This document shows, piece after piece, positions 58,588 through 64,000 of a stretch of 64,000 nt of DNA; position 1 is the first letter of the stretch; each line of letters opens with the position of its first letter. The stretch is from CAVZVW01 sp963778845 (GTDB taxonomy: Bacteria > Actinomycetota > Actinomycetes > Actinomycetales > Kineosporiaceae), in contig CAVZVW010000001.1 in assembly GCA_963778845.1 (NCBI GenBank), positions 248,001 through 312,000 on the forward strand, given 5' to 3'. The notes under the pieces are model-generated. The model did no database searches, had not been told where the DNA came from, and saw nothing but the letters and a program-made list of their open reading frames with translations. A program made the translations under genes and the position numbers.

Positions 58588-60237
58588 ATGAGCCACGACC
58601 ACCTGCGCCCCGAGCCCGGAAAGCTGCACCGCACGGTCGGCTTCTACGGCCTCATGTTCGTCTCGCTGGGATCGATCATCGGCTCCGGCTGGCTGCTGGG
58701 TGCCCTCAACGCGGCGGAGGTGGCGGGGCCGGCATCGATCCTGTCGTGGATCCTGGCAGCGGCCATGCTCACCGTGCTCGCGCTGGTCTACGCCGAGCTC
58801 GGCGGGGCCTACCCCGTCGCCGGCGGAACGGGCCGGTTCCCGTACTTCTCGCACGGTCCCCTGGCGGGGTTCACCGCGGGCTGGGCGTCGTGGCTGCAGG
58901 CGGTGGCGATCGCGCCGATCGAGATCCTGGCGGCGATCACCTACGTCAACAGCATCAAGAGCGTCCACGAGAACTTCCCGATGCTGCACGCCACCGGGCC
59001 CAGTGCTGGCCTGCTCAACAGCCGCGGGCTGGTGATCGCGACGCTCGGGATGGTCCTGTTCACCGCCATCAACCTCGCCGGCGCGAAGTTCATGTCCGAG
59101 TCCAACGCGGTCGTGGTGATCTGGAAGACCGCCGTGCCGGTGCTGGCCATCGTCGTCGTCTCGTCACTGTCGTTCCACACCAGCAACTTCACCTCGGGCG
59201 GCGGCTTCATGCCGTTCGGGTTCCACGGGGTGTTCGCCGCCCTGCCCGCCGGCGTCGTCTTCGCCCTGCAGGGCTTCGAGCAGGCGGTGCAGCTGGCCGG
59301 GGAGGCCCGCAACCCCAAGCGCGACCTGTCTCGGGCGATCATCACGGCGATGTCGATCGGCGCCGTGCTGTACGCGTTGCTGCAGCTGTCGTTCATCGCG
59401 GGTGTCGACCCCGCCAACGTGGCCAAGGACTGGTCGTCGCCGCTCGGCGGAGACCCCTCCGACTACGGCGCCTGGTACACCCTGGCCTTGGCCGTTGGAG
59501 CGGGGTGGCTGGCCACCCTCCTCATCATCGACGCGGTGGTCTCCCCCGCCGGCACCGGCATCGTCTACCTCGGCACCACCGCGCGGCTGTCCTATGCCCT
59601 CGGCGAGGAGGAGGAGATGCCGAGCGCGCTGGCGAGGGTGGACAAGCGCGGCGTCCCCGTCTGGTCGATCCTGCTCGCGGCGGTCGTCGGCGAGCTCTGC
59701 TTCGGGCCGTTCCCGAGCTGGAACCGGCTGGTCGGCGTCGTCACCGGCGCGACCGCGATCATGTACGGCTTCGCCCCCGTGTCCCTGGCCGCGCTGCACA
59801 AGGAGGACGGCGACCGCGCGCGGCCTTACCGCATGCCGATACCCAAGTTCTTGCTGCCCGCGTCGTTCTGCTCGGCCAACCTGATCCTCTACTGGGGCGG
59901 GTTCGAGTACACCTGGAAGCTCGCCGTGGCGCTGGCGGTCGGGCTGCTGCTCTTCGGGATCGGGTCCTCCGTAGCCGGTACGGACGCTCGCAGCATGATC
60001 CGGCCGGCCATGTGGATCGGCCCGTGGATCCTCGGGTTCGTGGTCTTGGGGGTCATCGGCCGGTACGGCAACGGCGCCCACAGCTGGCTCCCCAACTGGG
60101 TCGACCTGGTCGTGGTGATCGCCTACAGCCTGGTGATCTTCTACTGGGCCGTGAACCTCACCATGAAGCGGGACAAGGTGCAGGAGGCCATCGCGAAGGA
60201 CAGCGCGCAGATCGACTACGAGCACGTGGGAGCCTGA
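58588..60237 (+). CDS. APC-superfamily amino acid/polyamine permease
   Basis: The 549-residue protein has about 12-13 transmembrane segments. The substrate-binding first helix carries GSIIGSGWLLGAL, and other conserved parts are FVVVFALQGFEQAVQLAGEA-like ALQGFEQAVQLAGEARNPKR and VSPAGTGIVYLGTTARLSYA. It resembles GadC/AdiC-like or aspartate permeases of the APC family, but I cannot name a substrate. ATG at 58588 follows AGGACAGGAGACGGCG. It is monocistronic and ends 106 bases before tRNA-Arg. Confidence 0.9.
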   Translation: MSHDHLRPEPGKLHRTVGFYGLMFVSLGSIIGSGWLLGALNAAEVAGPASILSWILAAAMLTVLALVYAELGGAYPVAGGTGRFPYFSHGPLAGFTAGWASWLQAVAIAPIEILAAITYVNSIKSVHENFPMLHATGPSAGLLNSRGLVIATLGMVLFTAINLAGAKFMSESNAVVVIWKTAVPVLAIVVVSSLSFHTSNFTSGGGFMPFGFHGVFAALPAGVVFALQGFEQAVQLAGEARNPKRDLSRAIITAMSIGAVLYALLQLSFIAGVDPANVAKDWSSPLGGDPSDYGAWYTLALAVGAGWLATLLIIDAVVSPAGTGIVYLGTTARLSYALGEEEEMPSALARVDKRGVPVWSILLAAVVGELCFGPFPSWNRLVGVVTGATAIMYGFAPVSLAALHKEDGDRARPYRMPIPKFLLPASFCSANLILYWGGFEYTWKLAVALAVGLLLFGIGSSVAGTDARSMIRPAMWIGPWILGFVVLGVIGRYGNGAHSWLPNWVDLVVVIAYSLVIFYWAVNLTMKRDKVQEAIAKDSAQIDYEHVGA

Positions 60238-60343
60238 CCCGTCGGATGCGGCCGGCGGCTGGGATCGGGCGCTCGGCGGAGGCATCCGCTAGCCTGGCCC
60301 CGGCCGTCCGGCACGGGTCGCACAGGCGACCTCGCGACGTCCC

Positions 60344-60416
60344 GCCCTCGTAGCTCAGTGGATAGAGCAACGGTTTCCTAAACCGTGTGTCGGAGGTTCG
60401 ATCCCTCTCGGGGGCA
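60344..60416 (+). tRNA. tRNA-Arg (anticodon CCT)
   Basis: Acceptor arms GCCCTCG/CGGGGGC, anticodon stem ACGGT with loop TTCCTAA (CCT), and T-arm GGAGG-TTCGATC-CCTCT are all clear. CCA is not encoded. tRNA-Arg(CCT) genes are frequent integration sites for islands and prophages. Confidence 0.96.
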
Positions 60417-60505
60417 CAGATCAACAGGCCTCTGACCTGCTAAGTCATCGCAGCATCCCCCTTCGGGTCGTCGTCGTCGGTCGACTGCTGGCACTTTGCT
60501 GGTCA

Positions 60506-60841
60506 CTACGTCTTGGTCCGCGTTCGGCGGCGGCCGGTGGTGCAAGGGCGGCCTTGGGGGTGGTGAGCCTGGTCGGCGACGGTCTCGAACTCACGGCGGG
60601 TGCGTTCGGCGGAGACGCTGAGGTAATGGTCGCGGGTGACGTCGCCGCCGGAGTGTCCGGTGACCTTGCTGATGACCTCGAGCGGGGCGCCTGCCTCGTC
60701 GAGCGCCTGCTTTCCTGTGCCGACCACATCGACGACCACTCCTGACGGTCGAGATCGCTCGAGGTCAGACACGAGCAGTCGGCATCTGGCCCTCGCCCAC
60801 CCGCCCACTCTGGCGATGTCGGAGCCGCGACATCGTCTCAC
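60506..60841 (-). pseudogene. Truncated tyrosine recombinase/integrase (C-terminal remnant)
   Basis: About 70 residues match the C-terminal catalytic end of phage-type integrases: LDEAGAPLEVISKVTGHSGG, then DVTRDHYLSVSAERTRREFE, with the GHS motif and the Tyr-containing DHYLSV segment. The N-terminal domains and the first catalytic Arg are absent, and upstream sequence (60740-60841) shows no homology. It points towards tRNA-Arg, ending 90 bases away, as expected for an integrase beside its attachment site. It is not functional as it stands. Confidence 0.72.
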
Positions 60842-61071
60842 AATACGAGATTCACCCTGAAGATCCGCTCAGCCGGCCGCTGATCGAGACTTGACCTAAC
60901 GATCACAAAGGTGGAGCATTTACAGGAGCAATAGACAATTCAGAGGTGGCAAGCGATGAGTGGGCCATCTCAGTTCCCAAGAAACTGACGAGTTACCGGT
61001 TTGTATTCTCCTAATATCCAGACTTTGAGTTAAGGCGAACCTCGATAGCTGACACGTCGCGGGAGACCAAC
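60842..61071. other. AT-richer upstream region of the island genes
   Basis: This is 230 bases without a gene. It marks the start of the lower-GC segment and should hold the promoter for the 61072 gene. TTGACC at about 60891 is a possible -35, but its -10 partner is poor. Confidence 0.4.
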
Positions 61072-62745
61072 ATGGCGTACACGATCGCCGATCTGCCAAA
61101 CAATGGCCAAACCCAGTTCTACCACGTTCAATACGACGATACGCTCAGCCCGGCTAGGGGCAAAGATCTAGCAACCAAGTTGATGCATCACTGCGATGAC
61201 GACTTCGCACTCCTCCGCACTTGGTTCTCGGGTCGCGGTCTCGACACTTCGCCGCCCATCAACGTGTCCATCAATCAAGTGGCCATGGACGCTGCCGGGA
61301 ACCCCAGCCCACCTAATCAGTACATAGGCGGTAAATGGGGCGGCTGGGGGCCGGTTCCGCTTCAGGTAACGATAAATTTCGGCGACCTTGCAATGGGGGA
61401 GGGCACTCCCATCCAGTTGGCCCGCTACCTCCTCGTCGCCGAGGTTAGCGAGATGTTCATGCGCTCCTTCTCATTCTATACCTTCGGCCCATGGTTTAGG
61501 TTTGGCGAGGGGAACAAAGGCGAGTCACTGTCCCGGTTCCTGAGCACTCAGCTGCTGAAACGCGCCTACCCGGGCATCACGGCGCTCCCGACGCTGCGGA
61601 TTGCCACCTGGAACGTTTCCAGTAGTTGGCTCAACACCGACCGCGCCAACTGGCTCGAAGCTAACGACGAGGACATTGACCCGTCTAGCCCAGAGATCGG
61701 CTGCGGCACACTGTTTCTCTTCTACCTTCACGATCAGCTCGGCCACCGGATCGAAGACATCATCAACGCGGGCGGAGGCCATCTGTCCAACGTTTACGAG
61801 AATCTCCCCCCCCACGACGCGTCGACCAACGCGTGGCCGAAGTTCAGCCAGATCATCGATGATCACTACCCGCGCTCGGCGACCAGCGATTACGAGCCGC
61901 CGCTCGACACCATGTTCCCGGTATCTGATCTAGCCTTCTTCACGGCACCGGTGGAGACGAGCTGGGTACGGGCGGCTTCGCCGCCCGCCGTTAGCGTCGA
62001 TGTCGATCATGCCGCCTTGTTTCCCCTGACGATCGATATCACAAGTAGTGACTCCTCACTGATCAAGCCGCTAACCCTCACTGTCGCTGCCGGCGCAAGG
62101 ACATCGTTGGCGTTACTCGCGGTACTGCCACAAACAGCGACGTTCAGCCCCACGTCGGTGACGCTCACAGCGACCTACGCGGGACGCTCCCTGAGCCGTG
62201 ACGTCATGGTTGTCCGGCCCGAATCCACAGCTCGGCCGCCACTTTCGATTGGAATTGATCGCTCAGCGGATCCGTGCGCTACTCCTCTTGTTGAGGGCCG
62301 AACGCAGACGTTCCTCGTGAGCAATCTGGCTTCAGTACTCAACGATCCGGGCGGATACAGCTTCTCATGGTCGGTCTCCGGTGCGACGCCCGGCCCGACT
62401 GACTCCCCCGAGCTTACGATCTATCAGCTGCCACAGGCGGGTACCACCGTGACTGTGGAGGTAACCGTCACCAACGGTGAGGGTCTCCAGGCGGCTGGAT
62501 CGTTCTCGTTCCATACCGTTCCGGGGCGAACCACCTTGAAGGAGCTAGACGGCGAGCTGCGGTGCCGCCTTAGCCGATTCCGCAATGGCACGCTGTCGAT
62601 TCCACCGTGGGTCCCGATCGAACAGCCGGCATTGGCCCGGGAACGATTGGCCGCACTCGAAAAGGAAGTATCTGCGGCCATCGAGGCGGCCGCGCAATTG
62701 AAAGCATTGGTTCAGACCATGCAGCAGGCAACTTCACCCGGTTGA
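61072..62745 (+). CDS. Peptidase-like/Ig-like island protein of unknown function
   Basis: 557 residues. Residues 1-300 resemble a family of hypothetical proteins with a metallopeptidase-like helix layout: YDDTLSPARGKDLATKLMHH, then CDDDFALLRTWFSG, LARYLLVAEVSEMFMRSFSF, EGNKGESLSRFLSTQLLKRA and LFLFYLHDQLGHRIEDIINA. At the expected zinc site it has AEVSEMFM rather than HExxH, so it is probably inactive. Residues 300-490 are two beta-sandwich/Ig-like modules (PLTLTVAAGARTSLALLAVL; YSFSWSVSGATPGPTDSPEL). A helical tail ends it. No signal peptide. GGGAG lies six bases before ATG. It is followed at 57 bases by the RCC1 gene. Confidence 0.7.
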   Translation: MAYTIADLPNNGQTQFYHVQYDDTLSPARGKDLATKLMHHCDDDFALLRTWFSGRGLDTSPPINVSINQVAMDAAGNPSPPNQYIGGKWGGWGPVPLQVTINFGDLAMGEGTPIQLARYLLVAEVSEMFMRSFSFYTFGPWFRFGEGNKGESLSRFLSTQLLKRAYPGITALPTLRIATWNVSSSWLNTDRANWLEANDEDIDPSSPEIGCGTLFLFYLHDQLGHRIEDIINAGGGHLSNVYENLPPHDASTNAWPKFSQIIDDHYPRSATSDYEPPLDTMFPVSDLAFFTAPVETSWVRAASPPAVSVDVDHAALFPLTIDITSSDSSLIKPLTLTVAAGARTSLALLAVLPQTATFSPTSVTLTATYAGRSLSRDVMVVRPESTARPPLSIGIDRSADPCATPLVEGRTQTFLVSNLASVLNDPGGYSFSWSVSGATPGPTDSPELTIYQLPQAGTTVTVEVTVTNGEGLQAAGSFSFHTVPGRTTLKELDGELRCRLSRFRNGTLSIPPWVPIEQPALARERLAALEKEVSAAIEAAAQLKALVQTMQQATSPG

Positions 62746-62802
62746 CGCCTGCTGCTGGTGATTGCTGGGCGCGTCCCTGATTCACCGGGAAATGGAGGCA
62801 GC

Positions 62803-64000
62803 ATGCCCGATCGTGGCGAGCGGATCGAGCTCCGGGTTTCCGATATCGATGACCCCCTACCGGATGCGACCCTCGGCAGTATCGGTCGCTACGTCGAGAT
62901 AGCTTGGCCCGATCAGGCCGACGATCCTTTGGTCCCACATCTGCTCACGCTGGGCTTCGACGAGAGGGGGGCCGAGCACGTCGATCTCTGGACCCTCATG
63001 CTATTCCGCGTCGACCGCGACTCCCGCGAGTTTACCCCGGTCCAGACCTCTCGCGTCGACGTGGACAAACGCCGGGTCACGGCCTGGGTGGACCAGCCAG
63101 GCACTTATGGCCTGATCGGGCTGCCCAAGCACCTTGGCGTCTTGGAGACGCTCCGGCTGCTCGATCGTTTCGGCCCGCAGCTACTCGAGGAACGGGAACG
63201 CGGCGAAAGCGGGCTCCAGGACCGGATCTGCGGACTGATCCTCTGCGCGGATCCGACCACCTGGGACACTGCACCGACAGCTCCCGGGGACTTGTGCCAG
63301 AAATGCCTCGGACTTGACGTCTTCGGGGGGCGCCTGCCCGAGAAGTACCTGCTGGAGCGCCACCCATACATCCCACCACTTCGCGAGGTTGGGACTGGAA
63401 CCGGCGAAGAGCCTCCGGGTAGTCCAACCCTCGTCGCCTGGGGCGGGAATGACTATGGGCAGTTGGGTGACGGGTCGACCACCAAACGCACGACGCCCGT
63501 CTGGGTCGTCCCTACCGTAGCGGCGGCGAAGGTCGTTAGCGGGGACTCGTGGACGCTTGCGCTCGCCACGGACGGCACCGTCTGGGCCTGGGGGCTAAAT
63601 CTCCTGGGCACACTCGGCGATGGGACGTCAGTGGCGCATAGATCATTTCCGGGACGGGTGGGCGTCCTCGACAAGGTTGTGGACATCGCAGCCGGCCGGA
63701 CCCACGGTGTCGCCCTCCGCGCTGACGGTAGCGTCTGGAAATGGGGAGCCGACCCCGACAGCCTTTTTGGTGACCCCAGCACGATTATTGCCAACCGCCT
63801 GCCCGTTCCGGTGGGACTGAACAACATCGTCGCAGTTGCGGCGGGCATGCAGCACACCCTGGCCCTTCGAAACGACGGGCGCGTCTTTGCGTGGGGAAGG
63901 AATGATTGGGGAGAGCTGGGTGACGGAACACGGGGCGCCCGGGCAACCCCCGTGATGGTGCCAGGACTGACGGCGACTACCTCGATTGCCGCCGCATTCG
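62803..64000 (+). CDS. RCC1-repeat protein with an uncharacterised N-terminal domain (C-terminus off window)
   Basis: The frame is open from ATG 62803 to the window end (399 codons). The ATG has GGAGG four bases upstream. Residues 1-150 form a beta-rich domain I do not recognise (IELRVSDIDDPLPDATLGSI, VDLWTLMLFRVDRDSREFTP, VTAWVDQPGTYGLIGLPKHL). A Cys-containing linker follows (DRICGLILCADPTTW, DLCQKCLGLDVFGG), then RCC1 beta-propeller repeats: VAWGGNDYGQLGDGSTTKRT, VWAWGLNLLGTLGDGTSVAH, VWKWGADPDSLFGDP and VFAWGRNDWGELGDGTRGAR. At least four blades are seen of the usual seven. It is probably co-transcribed with the 61072 gene. Confidence 0.82.
   Translation, partial: MPDRGERIELRVSDIDDPLPDATLGSIGRYVEIAWPDQADDPLVPHLLTLGFDERGAEHVDLWTLMLFRVDRDSREFTPVQTSRVDVDKRRVTAWVDQPGTYGLIGLPKHLGVLETLRLLDRFGPQLLEERERGESGLQDRICGLILCADPTTWDTAPTAPGDLCQKCLGLDVFGGRLPEKYLLERHPYIPPLREVGTGTGEEPPGSPTLVAWGGNDYGQLGDGSTTKRTTPVWVVPTVAAAKVVSGDSWTLALATDGTVWAWGLNLLGTLGDGTSVAHRSFPGRVGVLDKVVDIAAGRTHGVALRADGSVWKWGADPDSLFGDPSTIIANRLPVPVGLNNIVAVAAGMQHTLALRNDGRVFAWGRNDWGELGDGTRGARATPVMVPGLTATTSIAAAF

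Larger units (their letters stand above)
60417..64000. mobile_element. Edge of a putative tRNA-Arg-anchored genomic island (continues off window)
   Basis: Immediately 3' of tRNA-Arg lie the remains of a tyrosine recombinase gene pointing at the tRNA. Then the DNA becomes visibly richer in A/T, with mixed third codon positions (AAC/AAT, CTA, AGT, ATA in coding sequence), unlike every gene to the left. No direct repeat of the tRNA 3' end is visible in the window; the far boundary would lie beyond 64000. Confidence 0.55.

Noticed and set aside
60506..60841. Functional integrase
   Set aside because: Only the C-terminal catalytic end is present; the core-binding domain and the first catalytic Arg are missing.

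Overview
The window is chromosomal DNA of a very GC-rich actinobacterium, probably order Micrococcales. The evidence is strong G/C third-position use, GTG starts, ATGA/GTGA stop-start overlaps, and actinobacterial gene neighbourhoods (pth-rplY-prs-glmU-tRNA-Gln; ispE-rsmA-rpf-tatD-metG; rsmI opposite pmt; galU-moeA-rimJ next to an HrcA-type chaperone gene). Genus and species cannot be read from the sequence.

Layout. 1-4.4 kb: partial AbiEi-like gene and mfd. 4.4-7.5 kb: sulfate activation and PAP recycling (cysQ-cysD-cysN). 7.5-11.8 kb: pth, rplY, prs, glmU and tRNA-Gln. 12-14.5 kb: an acyl desaturase behind a 13-bp-arm palindrome, with TetR and MarR genes. 14.5-20.8 kb: ABC-F, ispE, rsmA, an Rpf cell-wall lytic factor and tatD. 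20.8-21.7 kb: a gene-free island of nested repeats. 21.7-29.6 kb: metG, an aminotransferase, a lipoprotein, rsmI, pmt and a YihY-family membrane protein. 29.7-31.9 kb: an NmrA-like reductase, a Phd/PIN toxin-antitoxin pair and tRNA-Ala. 31.9-40.1 kb: a membrane protein, a RimJ-like acetyltransferase, mogA-moaC-moeA, galU, a diguanylate cyclase and 5-formyl-THF cyclo-ligase. 40.1-53.1 kb: penicillin-acylase family protein, K+/H+ antiporter, an FmdB/Ruc-like gene with a CIRCE operator, MTA phosphorylase, a SAF-domain protein, a helicase-like nuclease with altered ATPase motifs, and a secreted metzincin. 53.1-60.2 kb: poorly characterised genes, including a paralogous pair that both end in YLPGELLG, a fascin-like beta-trefoil protein, a rhomboid-like protein and an APC permease.

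From 60.3 kb the character changes. A tRNA-Arg(CCT) is followed by the C-terminal remnant of a tyrosine recombinase and then by visibly less GC-rich DNA. That DNA carries a two-gene unit: a peptidase-like/Ig-like protein with no HExxH, and an RCC1-repeat protein that runs off the window. This looks like the edge of a tRNA-anchored genomic island and is the best candidate here for undescribed biology.

Caution: at least fifteen single-base frameshifts interrupt core genes, including metG, glmU, mfd, cysD and cysN. They mostly sit in short G/C runs and a one-base change restores the expected protein. I read them as sequence errors and annotate those genes as whole loci.
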